Shown here piece after piece: positions 1-5,577 of a stretch of 8,365 bases of DNA. Made by a program: the position numbers and the translations under genes. The DNA comes from Clostridiales bacterium UBA3705 (GTDB taxonomy: Bacteria > Bacillota_A > Clostridia > Oscillospirales > Oscillospiraceae): positions 1 through 8,365 of the forward strand of contig DFIE01000045.1 of assembly GCA_002372735.1 (NCBI GenBank), read 5' to 3'. Each line of letters begins with the position of its first letter. Positions within the stretch are counted from its first letter, which is position 1. The notes under the pieces were generated by a model, which saw only the letters and a list, made by a program, of their open reading frames with translations, was not told where the DNA came from and ran no database searches.

Positions 1-719
1 AGCGCACCTCGCACGGCATGATCCTGGGCGAGGGCGGCATCAAGATGTCCAAGTCCAGGGGCAACGTCATCAACCCCACCGACGTAATCCGGGAGTTTGG
101 CGCTGACACCATGCGCACCTACATCATGTTCATCGGCGACTTTGAAAAGCCCGCCTCCTGGGCCTCCAACTCCGTCAAGGGCTGCAAGCGCTTTTTGGAC
201 AAGGTCTGGAGCCTGGCCGAGTCTGTGGAGGACCGGGAGACCCAGTACTCCAAGGCCAACGAGAACATGATGCACAAGACCATCCGCAAGGTCAGCTCTG
301 ACATTGAGCAGCTCAAGGCCAACACCGCCCTGGCCCAGCTGATGACCCTGGTCAACCAGATGGGGGAGAAGGGCTGCAACCGTGCCGAGCTGAAGACCCT
401 GCTGCAGCTGCTCAGCCCCTTTGCCCCCCACATGGCCGATGAGCTCTGGGAGCAAAAGGGCTTTGAGGGCATCTGCTCCGTCTCCGCCTGGCCCGCTTAT
501 GACGAGGCAAAGTGCAAGGATGCCGAGCTTACCATTGCCGTGCAGATCAACGGCAAGACCAAGGGCACCGTCCAGGCCCCGGCGGATCTGGAGCGGGAGG
601 CCCTGGCCCAGCTGGTGCAGGCAGACGAGCGGATCCAAAAGGCCATTGCCCGGGTGGGCACCAATGTGGTCAAGACCATTGTGGTTCCCAACAAGCTGGT
701 CAACCTCATCGTAAAGTAA
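1..719 (+). CDS. leuS: Leucyl-tRNA synthetase, C-terminal part (5' end outside window)
   Basis: LeuRS attaches leucine to tRNA-Leu in the cytoplasm (class Ia aminoacyl-tRNA synthetase). The reading frame is open from base 3, so about 238 C-terminal residues are visible. The sequence HGMILGEGGIKMSKSRGN carries the KMSKS signature (bases 42-56), whose lysines stabilise the ATP transition state. It is followed by a helical anticodon-binding domain, including the stretch LLSPFAPHMADELWE typical of this class. The small C-terminal domain contains IAVQINGKTKG and ends VVPNKLVNLIVK, a close match to the usual bacterial LeuRS ending, so the 3' end is intact. The catalytic Rossmann half and the editing domain lie upstream of the window. 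No terminator is evident after the stop; the next gene has its own promoter 32 bases downstream. Identity is firm from the KMSKS context plus the C-terminal domain. Confidence 0.96.
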   Translation, partial: RTSHGMILGEGGIKMSKSRGNVINPTDVIREFGADTMRTYIMFIGDFEKPASWASNSVKGCKRFLDKVWSLAESVEDRETQYSKANENMMHKTIRKVSSDIEQLKANTALAQLMTLVNQMGEKGCNRAELKTLLQLLSPFAPHMADELWEQKGFEGICSVSAWPAYDEAKCKDAELTIAVQINGKTKGTVQAPADLEREALAQLVQADERIQKAIARVGTNVVKTIVVPNKLVNLIVK

Positions 720-750
720 CGAGGAAAAACAAAAATATCCGGAAAAATAC

Positions 751-779
751 TTGACAATTTCAGGCGCAGCCTGTATAAT
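751..779 (+). promoter_or_regulatory. Sigma-A promoter of rpsU
   Basis: A perfect consensus promoter is visible: TTGACA at 751-756, a 17-base spacer, and TATAAT at 774-779. Transcription should start near 786, giving a leader of about 65 bases before the rpsU start codon. An exact match to both hexamers fits a highly expressed ribosomal protein gene. It makes rpsU at least partly independent of leuS read-through. Confidence 0.93.
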
Positions 780-785
780 AACCAC

Positions 786-801
786 GCCTTTTGAAAAAGG
801 C
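786..801 (+). other. Small hairpin at the 5' end of the rpsU leader
   Basis: GCCTTTT (786-792) pairs with AAAAGGC (795-801); in practice the loop would open to about four bases. It falls almost exactly at the predicted transcription start, so it would form a 5'-terminal hairpin on the mRNA, of a kind known to protect some transcripts from 5'-end decay. The structure is seen in the sequence; its function is only inferred. Confidence 0.4.
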
Positions 802-850
802 CCTGAAAGCGTCAAGGATTCAGCCGGGCGCATCGGAGGGAGGGAAAACA

Positions 851-1033
851 ATGTCTGAAATTCACGTCCGAGAGAATGAATCTCTGGAAAGTGCTCTCAA
901 GCGCTTCAAGCGGAGCTGCCAGAAGGCTGGCGTCATCCAGGAAGTCAAGAAGAGAGAGCATTATGTGAGCCCCAGCCTCAAGCGGAAGCAGAAGAGTGAA
1001 GCTGCCCGTAAGAACAAGAGAAGAGGCTATTGA
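851..1033 (+). CDS. rpsU: 30S ribosomal protein S21
   Basis: This 60-residue protein is bS21, a small-subunit ribosomal protein near the 3' end of 16S rRNA that takes part in initiation. It starts [20 protein letters not shown] and is followed by the family core [22 protein letters not shown]. The basic tail is [17 protein letters not shown], with the usual arginine/lysine-rich ending. The length is normal for Firmicutes S21. The frame is open 60 bases further upstream, but the ATG at 851 is chosen because a strong purine-rich ribosome binding site (GGAGGGAGGG, 835-844) sits just before it and because S21 proteins begin at this point. The gene stands alone with a consensus promoter upstream and a hairpin terminator 17 bases after its stop. 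Confidence 0.96.
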   Translation: MSEIHVRENESLESALKRFKRSCQKAGVIQEVKKREHYVSPSLKRKQKSEAARKNKRRGY

Positions 1034-1050
1034 TTCTCCCAAATCAAATC

Positions 1051-1091
1051 AAAAACAAAAGCAAGGAGCCAGGCTCCTTGCTTTTTGTTTT
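1051..1091 (+). terminator. Rho-independent terminator of rpsU
   Basis: GCAAGGAG (1061-1068) pairs with CTCCTTGC (1074-1081) around a small CCAGG loop, followed by CTTTTTGTTTTG. The A-rich stretch before the stem is nearly complementary to the T-rich tail, so the element reads as a terminator on both strands. It could also stop transcripts arriving from the convergent bactofilin operon. Confidence 0.9.
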
Positions 1092-1100
1092 GCATTTCTC

Positions 1101-1446
1101 ATACTGAACTCCATTAAAATGCTTTAAAAAAGCATTTTATACTAGAATGCAATAAAACCATTTAGGAAATGGTTTTATTCGCCGAATGCTTCCGGCATTC
1201 GGCGCACCGCATGAAATGCGGTGGCATTCGTACGTACAATATCTGAACATGCCAAGCATAATTGCTTGGCATCTGCGGCATTTGCCGCAGGCAATAAAAC
1301 GATTTCATCGTTTTATTGCATTTCAGTATTATAGCGCCGAAGGCGCGTTGGAGTTCGCATGAGACGGATTTTGTGCCTGCGGCACAAAATGGCAGCGTGC
1401 GAAGCACGGTGCCGCTCCGATTAAAATCTAAAGATTATAATCGGAG
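1101..1446. repeat. Array of about ten contiguous hairpins (composite intergenic repeat)
   Basis: This gene-free stretch is almost wholly made of back-to-back inverted repeats. Arms and loops are: 1115-1125/1129-1139 (11 bp, loop AAA); 1151-1163/1167-1179 (13 bp, AGG); 1180-1189/1195-1204 (10 bp, TTCCG); 1205-1212/1216-1223 (8 bp, GAA); 1249-1258/1263-1272 (10 bp, TAAT); 1273-1280/1283-1290 (8 bp, TT); 1291-1303/1307-1319 (13 bp, TTC); 1334-1338/1342-1346 (5 bp, GAA); 1368-1377/1381-1390 (10 bp, TGC); 1391-1400/1404-1413 (10 positions, one mismatch, GAA). A nested pair follows at 1415-1423/1438-1446, with 1425-1429/1432-1436 inside. Several abut with no base between them. The array lies between the convergent rpsU and bactofilin genes. 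It is not a CRISPR, because the units differ and lack spacers. The likeliest reading is a mobile or multi-copy intergenic repeat related in form to REP/BIME or MITE elements. It could instead be a structured RNA or a nucleoid-protein site. Confidence 0.75.
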
Positions 1447-1453
1447 TATAGTA

Positions 1454-2215
1454 TCAGTCCGGCTTGACCCGCTCCTCCACCCGGGCGGAGGGGTCTACGG
1501 TGAGCACGCCGGTGTATTCCACCCGGCCGATGATGCAGTCCTTGCCGATGACCACGTTCCTGCCCCGGACGGTTCCGGCCTGGGTCAGCTCCAGCAGCAC
1601 CTCGTCGGCCTCAATGGTCTGCACCTTCAGCCGCTGGGGCTCCTTCCGCAGCAGCTGGGGCCGCTTGCCCTTGCGCACCTGCACAAAGCTGCCGCCGATG
1701 CTGCCCACCCGGTTTTCATTGTTGACCTCGATGTCGATCCGTTCGGCGTTCAGCAGGCCGGCAATCTCCAGCATGCCCCGGCTGTAGAAGGACTCTGCCT
1801 CCACCTCCTGGCAGCGGAGGACCCCAATGATCCGGGCCCGGTTTACCCGCAGCACGCCGCCCAGCTCGGTGACGCCCTCCTGCTCCAGGCTGCCGGCAAG
1901 CAGCTCCCGTTGGATGGTAAGTACCCCGTTGGTGCGCAGGGTGTTGGTGATCTCCAGCGCGCCGTCCACGTTGGCCTTGCCGGAGATGCTGCCATCCGCC
2001 GCCCGGAGATCGCCGTCAAACCGGTGGTTGCCGCTCAGACGCAGACCGCCCCGGACGCTGCACGCCCCCTGGACGCTGCCGTTGCCGCCGCAGGTCAGGG
2101 CCGCGCAGCGCAGGTCTGACGTCACGCTGCCGTTGCCGGAAATGGTGACCAGGCCGTATTCACCGCCCGGCATGGCGGTGTTGCCGTTAACTCTCAAATC
2201 CAATTGCTCGCTCAT
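1454..2215 (-). CDS. Bactofilin-like polymer-forming cytoskeletal protein (YhbE/YhbF type)
   Basis: This 253-residue protein is rich in short glycine- and valine-spaced beta rungs, such as LVTISGNGSV, LRLSGNHRFDGDL and ISGKANVDGALEIT, as expected for the right-handed beta-helix of bactofilins. Rungs run from about residue 20 to 165. A basic linker (RKGKRPQLLRKE, 181-192) follows, then a final block (VRGRNVVIGKDCIIGRVEY, 216-234) resembling the end of Bacillus YhbE/YhbF (BacE/BacF). No signal peptide or membrane segment is seen, so it should be cytoplasmic. Bactofilins polymerise without nucleotide and act as scaffolds in cell shape, cell-wall or motility functions; the B. subtilis pair affects flagellar assembly. 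The ATG overlaps the stop of the upstream HTH gene (ATGA), indicating translational coupling. Only one bactofilin gene is present in this window, whereas Bacillus has two in tandem. The family call is strong; the exact cellular role is unknown. Confidence 0.82.
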   Translation of the reverse strand: MSEQLDLRVNGNTAMPGGEYGLVTISGNGSVTSDLRCAALTCGGNGSVQGACSVRGGLRLSGNHRFDGDLRAADGSISGKANVDGALEITNTLRTNGVLTIQRELLAGSLEQEGVTELGGVLRVNRARIIGVLRCQEVEAESFYSRGMLEIAGLLNAERIDIEVNNENRVGSIGGSFVQVRKGKRPQLLRKEPQRLKVQTIEADEVLLELTQAGTVRGRNVVIGKDCIIGRVEYTGVLTVDPSARVEERVKPD

Positions 2216-2592
2216 AACGCAGCCTCCTTCAAGTAGTCCAGCAGGCTGACCTGCCGGTCGCCCCGGGCCAGATACAGCTCCCGGATCTCCTCCACCGGAA
2301 ACCGGTGGATGCCGTCGTCCTGCCGCACCACCAGCACCCGCCCATCCGTCTGGGCAGCCGGGGCGCGGAGCTCCGCCGCCAGGGACTCCAGGGACGCGCC
2401 CCTGGATAAAATCAGCTCCATCCGGGGCAGAATCTGCGCCCGGCGGAAATAGGTCTCCTGCCCGGTGACGGTGGCCCGGCGCAAAAACCAGGCCTCCGGA
2501 ATCAGTCCCATCCGCTTATACCGATACAGAGCCCCGTAGGAGATGTGAAACTGCTCCAGCAGCTCTTTTTTGGAAATCCATTCCTCGTCCAT
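2212..2592 (-). CDS. YhbD-like (DUF4004) MerR-type helix-turn-helix protein
   Basis: This 126-residue protein begins with a MerR-like winged helix (about residues 5-60). It contains ISKKELLEQFHISYGALYRY, then GLIPEAWFLRRATVTGQETYF and a basic stretch, which matches the N-terminus of B. subtilis YhbD. The C-terminal half (83-126) is a short, probably alpha/beta domain of unknown role and lacks the long dimerisation coiled coil of classical MerR proteins. The ATG at 2592 is preferred over an upstream ATG at 2640 because AAAGGAGG lies immediately before it, and because the longer version would run through the promoter's -10 and both operators. It is the first gene of a two-gene operon with the bactofilin, the same order as yhbD-yhbE-yhbF in Bacillus. 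It is a reasonable candidate for binding the palindromes in its own promoter, but that is inference. Confidence 0.8.
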   Translation of the reverse strand: MDEEWISKKELLEQFHISYGALYRYKRMGLIPEAWFLRRATVTGQETYFRRAQILPRMELILSRGASLESLAAELRAPAAQTDGRVLVVRQDDGIHRFPVEEIRELYLARGDRQVSLLDYLKEAAL

Positions 2593-2605
2593 GTCGGCCT
2601 CCTTT

Positions 2606-2620
2606 CGTAACACTGTTACG
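2606..2620. promoter_or_regulatory. Second operator palindrome over the transcription start
   Basis: CGTAACACTGTTACG is a perfect inverted repeat (7-bp arms, central C). It repeats the core TAACACTGTTACG found at 2635-2647, 27 bp away centre to centre. It lies between the -10 and the ribosome binding site, covering the predicted start of transcription. Two near-identical copies in these positions are strong evidence for a specific dimeric regulator, in a style common for TetR-like proteins. Confidence 0.82.
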
Positions 2621-2625
2621 ATATC

Positions 2626-2654
2626 ATCATAGCATAACACTGTTACGCTGTCAA
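2626..2654 (-). promoter_or_regulatory. Sigma-A promoter of the yhbD-like/bactofilin operon
   Basis: Reading the minus strand, TTGACA (2654-2649) is followed by a 17-base spacer and TATGAT (2631-2626). The -35 is a perfect match and the -10 has five of six bases. The predicted start is near 2619, about 27 bases before the start codon. Both operator palindromes overlap this promoter or its start site, so it is expected to be tightly controlled. Confidence 0.88.
2632..2648. promoter_or_regulatory. Operator palindrome within the promoter spacer
   Basis: On the minus strand the whole 17-base spacer reads GCGTAACAGTGTTATGC, an inverted repeat about a central base with a single mismatched pair. 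It exactly fills the gap between -35 and -10. That placement suits either a repressor that blocks polymerase or a MerR-type activator that distorts the spacer; a normal 17-base spacer favours simple repression. Confidence 0.8.
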
Positions 2655-2692
2655 GCCCTCCGGGAAAAAATCTTTCCTTTTTACCGGAACTA

Positions 2693-2701
2693 TGTTATAC
2701 T
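2693..2701 (+). promoter_or_regulatory. Extended -10 promoter of the M42 peptidase gene
   Basis: TGTTATACT gives a TGn extension followed by TATACT (five of six bases). No convincing -35 is found 17 bases upstream (TTTCCT at 2673-2678), which fits an extended -10 promoter. The leader is short, with the ribosome binding site AAAGGGAGGG ending 6 bases before the ATG. The yhbD-type operators lie 45-90 bases upstream on the divergent side. Confidence 0.65.
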
Positions 2702-2725
2702 GTACGGAGAAAGGGAGGGAATACC

Positions 2726-3769
2726 ATGATCAATTCCGGATATTATACCGATTATGCTGTGGAGCAGGCCGTATCTCTGCTGGCCATTGACAGCCCCTCG
2801 GGCTATACTGCCCAGGCGGCGGAGCATGTGCTGTCCCGGTTCCACGCCCTGGGCTTTGCCGCCCGCCAGACGGTAAAGGGGGGCATTTTGGCGGACCTGG
2901 GGGGCGAGGACACCGAAAATGCCTTGCTCCTGGAGGCCCACGCCGACACCCTGGGGGCCATGGTGGCGGAGATCAAGGGCAACGGCCGGCTGCGGGTGGT
3001 ACCCATCGGGGGCCTGGCGGCCAACAGTGTGGAGACAGAGAACTGCCGGGTCATCACCCGGTTTGACGGCAGCTATGAGGGCACCTTCCAGCTGGTCAAC
3101 GCCTCCATCCATGTCAACGGCGACCTGCGCACCATTCAGCGCAGCTATGACGTCACCGAGGTGGTGCTGGATGAGCCTGTAAAGTCCCCAGAGGACGTGA
3201 AGGCTCTGGGCATTTCCGTGGGGGACATTGTCTGCTTTGACCCCCGCACCCGGGTGACGGAAAAGGGCTACATCAAAAGCCGGTTTTTGGACGACAAGCT
3301 CAGCGTAGGCATTCTGCTGGGCCTGGCCAAATATCTCAAGGACGGCAATCTGACCCCCAAGCGCCGGGTGTACGTCCATGTGACCACCTATGAAGAGGTG
3401 GGCCACGGCGGCGCGGCCTCCGTGCCCCAGGGGGTCACCGAGGCCATCAGCGTGGATATGGGCTGCGTAGGCGAGGGCCTGCAGTGCACCGAGCACCAGG
3501 TGTCCATCTGCGCCAAGGACAGCGGCGGCCCCTACAATTATGAGCTGGTCCGCCGGCTGATCGAGGCGGCCCGCCGGGAGCAGGCGGATTACGCCGTGGA
3601 CATCTATCCCCATTACGGCTCCGATGTAGAGGCCACGCTTCACGCGGGACATGACCTGCGCCACGGCCTCATCGGTCCGGGGGTTTACGCCTCCCACGGC
3701 TATGAGCGCAGCCACAAGGATGGGGTGGAAAACACCCTGAAGCTGCTCGTCGGCTTCCTGGCCGAATAA
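2726..3769 (+). CDS. M42 family metallo-aminopeptidase
   Basis: This 347-residue cytoplasmic zinc/cobalt aminopeptidase of clan MH removes N-terminal residues from peptides. The metal and catalytic motifs are present in order: His72-Ala-Asp74 (EAHADTLGAMV), the LDDK aspartates at 189/190, the Glu223-Glu224 pair in YEEVGHGG, Asp244 in VDMG, and a C-terminal histidine (324 or 330) in SHGYERSH. The region from about 80 to 185 is the inserted beta domain of M42 enzymes, which controls assembly into dodecameric tetrahedral shells in characterised members. Length matches the family. The ATG is supported by a purine-rich ribosome binding site. The gene is alone on its strand, diverges from the yhbD-like operon and converges on ptsI. 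Substrate preference (glutamyl, leucyl, lysyl) cannot be read from sequence. A non-peptidase relative such as an endoglucanase-annotated M42 protein is unlikely because all ligands are conserved. Confidence 0.9.
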   Translation: MINSGYYTDYAVEQAVSLLAIDSPSGYTAQAAEHVLSRFHALGFAARQTVKGGILADLGGEDTENALLLEAHADTLGAMVAEIKGNGRLRVVPIGGLAANSVETENCRVITRFDGSYEGTFQLVNASIHVNGDLRTIQRSYDVTEVVLDEPVKSPEDVKALGISVGDIVCFDPRTRVTEKGYIKSRFLDDKLSVGILLGLAKYLKDGNLTPKRRVYVHVTTYEEVGHGGAASVPQGVTEAISVDMGCVGEGLQCTEHQVSICAKDSGGPYNYELVRRLIEAARREQADYAVDIYPHYGSDVEATLHAGHDLRHGLIGPGVYASHGYERSHKDGVENTLKLLVGFLAE

Positions 3770-3774
3770 CGGCA

Positions 3775-3814
3775 CGCAAAAACGCCCAACCGGAGTCGGT
3801 TGGGCGTTTTTGCG
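3775..3814. terminator. Bidirectional terminator between the M42 peptidase and ptsI
   Basis: A perfect 18-bp stem (3775-3792 with 3797-3814) closes on the loop GAGT. The core CGCCCAACCG/CGGTTGGGCG is flanked by AAAAA on one side and TTTTT on the other, so it acts as an intrinsic terminator in both directions. It lies 5 bases after the peptidase stop and 19 bases beyond the ptsI stop. Confidence 0.95.
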
Positions 3815-3833
3815 CATACAGGGGAGGGGCGTC

Positions 3834-5489
3834 TCAGCTCTCCAGCTTCTCCAGGGTGCAGGTCTTGGCAATGCTCTTGCGGATCTGGGCACGCAGGGGC
3901 AGCACAGAGGAGGGGGAGACGGACAGCTCGTCGATGCCGATGGCCAGGAAGGTCTCCAGCATGGACAGGTCCGCGCCCAGCTCGCCGCAGATGCCGATCC
4001 AGATGCCGGCGGCGTGGGCGGCGTCGGTGGCCATCTTCAGGGCCCGCAGCACAGCGGGATGATGGGGGTCAAAGAACTTGCCCAGGTCATTGGCCTGGCG
4101 GTCGCAGGCCAGGGTGTACTGGGTCAGGTCGTTGGTGCCCACAGAGAAGAAGTCTACCTCTTTGGCCAGGGCGTCGGCCACAAAAACGGAGGCGGGGGTC
4201 TCAATCATGATACCGATTTCGGTGTCGGCGTTGTAGGGGATGCCCTCTTTATCCAGCTCGGCCATCACCTTGGCGCAGGCGCGCTTGCACTCCTTGACCT
4301 CCCACACAGAGGTGATCATGGGGAACATAATGGCAACCTTGCCGTAGGCGGAGGCGCGGTACAGGGCGCGCAGCTGGGTGCGGAAGACCTCGGGCCGGTT
4401 CAGGCAGATCCGGATGGCCCGGACGCCCAGGGCGGGGTTCTCTTCCTTCTTCATCTCAAAGTAGTCCACCTGCTTGTCGGCGCCGATGTCCAGGGTGCGG
4501 ATGACCACACGCTTGCCGCCCATGGCAGAGGCGACAGCCTTATAGGCCTGGAACTGCTCTTCCTCGGTGGGATAGTCGCTGGCCCTCAGGTACAGGAACT
4601 CAGAGCGGAACAGGCCGATGCCCTGGCCGTCGTTGTTCAGCACCGCGGCCACGTCCTCGGGGGAGCCGATGTTGCAGTAGACCATCATCTCCCGGCCGTC
4701 CAGGGTGACGTCCTTCTGGCCCTTCATGGTCTGCAGCAGCTCCTTCAGCTCCTTCTGCTTCTTCAGCTTGGCCTCAAAGGCGGTGAGGGTGATCTCGTCG
4801 GGATCCAGGGCAATCTTGCCGGTCTCGCCGTCGATGTATGCAATCCGGCCCTCCAGCTCGGGCTTCAGGGCGTCGCCCAGGGCGCAGATGGCGGGGATGC
4901 CCATGGTTCTTGCCAGGATGGCGGTGTGGCTGTTGCCGGAGCCGCCCGCAGTGACAAAGCCCAGGATCTTGGTCTTGTCCAGCTGCAGCGTCTCAGAGGG
5001 GGCCAGGTCGTCGGCGGCCAGAATCACGGGGACGTCGGAATCCACGCCGCCCTCAATCACGCCCATCAGGTTGTTCAGGATGCGGGTGGTGACGTCACGG
5101 ATGTCGGCGGCGCGGGCCTGCATATAGGCGTCGTCCATGGCAGCGAACATGGCGGCAAACTGCTCGCCGGCCTGCTGCACGGCGAACTCCACGTTGCACT
5201 CCTCGTCGGCCAGGGTGTCCATAATGGTCTCTACATAGTCGTCGTCCTCCACGAACATGGCGTGGGTTTCAAAGAGAACGGCGGCCTCGTCGCCGGCTTC
5301 CTCCCGGCACTTCTCCGCCAGGCGCTCCAGCTGCTCGATGGATTTGGCCTGGGCCTCGGCCAGGCGGGCCTTCTCGGCCTCCAGGTCCTCTGCGTGGACC
5401 TTGTTCACGTTGGTGTCGGGGCGGCGGAAGAAATAGATGGGTCCGTTGATGACGCCCTTGGAGACGCCCTTGCCCTGCAGTAACAGCAT
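3834..5489 (-). CDS. ptsI: PTS enzyme I (phosphoenolpyruvate-protein phosphotransferase)
   Basis: Enzyme I takes phosphate from phosphoenolpyruvate and passes it to HPr, the first step of the sugar phosphotransferase system, in the cytoplasm. The protein is 551 residues. The HPr-binding helical domain spans about 30-140. The phosphohistidine domain has active His188 in GGSGNSHTAILAR. The PEP-binding barrel (about 255-540) includes GLFRSEFLY (Arg295), RTLDIGADK (Arg331), DFFSVGTNDLTQY (447-459) and the catalytic Cys501 in ICGELG. The ATG at 5489 has AGGAGG 8 bases upstream; a longer open frame reaching 5615 would overlap ptsH and lacks support. The residues before His188 differ from the usual GGRTSH: Ser, Gly and Asn replace Gly, Arg and Thr. 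It is the second gene after ptsH, separated by 88 bases containing a strong hairpin. Function as enzyme I is secure from context and motifs. Confidence 0.96.
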   Translation of the reverse strand: MLLLQGKGVSKGVINGPIYFFRRPDTNVNKVHAEDLEAEKARLAEAQAKSIEQLERLAEKCREEAGDEAAVLFETHAMFVEDDDYVETIMDTLADEECNVEFAVQQAGEQFAAMFAAMDDAYMQARAADIRDVTTRILNNLMGVIEGGVDSDVPVILAADDLAPSETLQLDKTKILGFVTAGGSGNSHTAILARTMGIPAICALGDALKPELEGRIAYIDGETGKIALDPDEITLTAFEAKLKKQKELKELLQTMKGQKDVTLDGREMMVYCNIGSPEDVAAVLNNDGQGIGLFRSEFLYLRASDYPTEEEQFQAYKAVASAMGGKRVVIRTLDIGADKQVDYFEMKKEENPALGVRAIRICLNRPEVFRTQLRALYRASAYGKVAIMFPMITSVWEVKECKRACAKVMAELDKEGIPYNADTEIGIMIETPASVFVADALAKEVDFFSVGTNDLTQYTLACDRQANDLGKFFDPHHPAVLRALKMATDAAHAAGIWIGICGELGADLSMLETFLAIGIDELSVSPSSVLPLRAQIRKSIAKTCTLEKLES

Positions 5490-5540
5490 GTTGTATCCTC
5501 CTGATTTGTAGTGATAATGATGGTTCAAAGTATGGACAAA

Positions 5541-5566
5541 GGGCGGGGTGTGTAAGCACCCCGCCC
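5541..5566 (-). promoter_or_regulatory. Intercistronic hairpin between ptsH and ptsI
   Basis: A perfect 10-bp GC-rich stem (GGGCGGGGTG with CACCCCGCCC, six-base loop) begins 11 bases after the ptsH stop. On the transcribed strand it is followed by TTTGTCC, a poor U-tract. It is therefore more likely an attenuator or an mRNA-stabilising hairpin that keeps HPr made in excess of enzyme I than a full terminator. Structure seen; role inferred. Confidence 0.75.
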
Positions 5567-5577
5567 GAATGCTCGGA

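Noticed and set aside
1294..1307. cre-like sequence ATAAAACGATTTCA
   Set aside because: It lacks the first two consensus bases and is simply part of a 13-bp hairpin, far from any promoter.
1091..1324. TGCATTTC at 1091-1098 and 1317-1324 as a target-site duplication of an inserted element
   Set aside because: The 8-base direct repeat is real, but its copies do not sit at the edges of the hairpin chain (hairpins continue to 1446) and the first overlaps the rpsU terminator tail; chance or module duplication is likelier.
1162..1407. Minus-strand 81-codon open frame inside the hairpin array
   Set aside because: It starts at GTG in a hairpin loop region without a ribosome binding site, and its sequence is dictated by the inverted repeats. 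It may be annotated as a hypothetical protein in copies of this repeat, but it is unlikely to be translated.
1101..1446. CRISPR array
   Set aside because: The inverted repeats are different from each other, vary in length and are not separated by unique spacers of constant size.
1454..2249. Plus-strand open frames of 107-267 codons opposite the bactofilin gene
   Set aside because: They are antisense to a gene with clear bactofilin rungs, lack ribosome binding sites and partly start within the hairpin array.
2690..3892. Minus-strand open frame of 400 codons opposite the M42 peptidase
   Set aside because: It reads through a bidirectional terminator and over a gene with all catalytic motifs; no family likeness or ribosome binding site.
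3810..5483. Plus-strand open frame of 557 codons opposite ptsI
   Set aside because: It lies entirely antisense to a clear enzyme I gene. Its Leu/Gly/His/Gln/Val-rich composition is what the complement of GC-rich codons gives, and it resembles no protein family.
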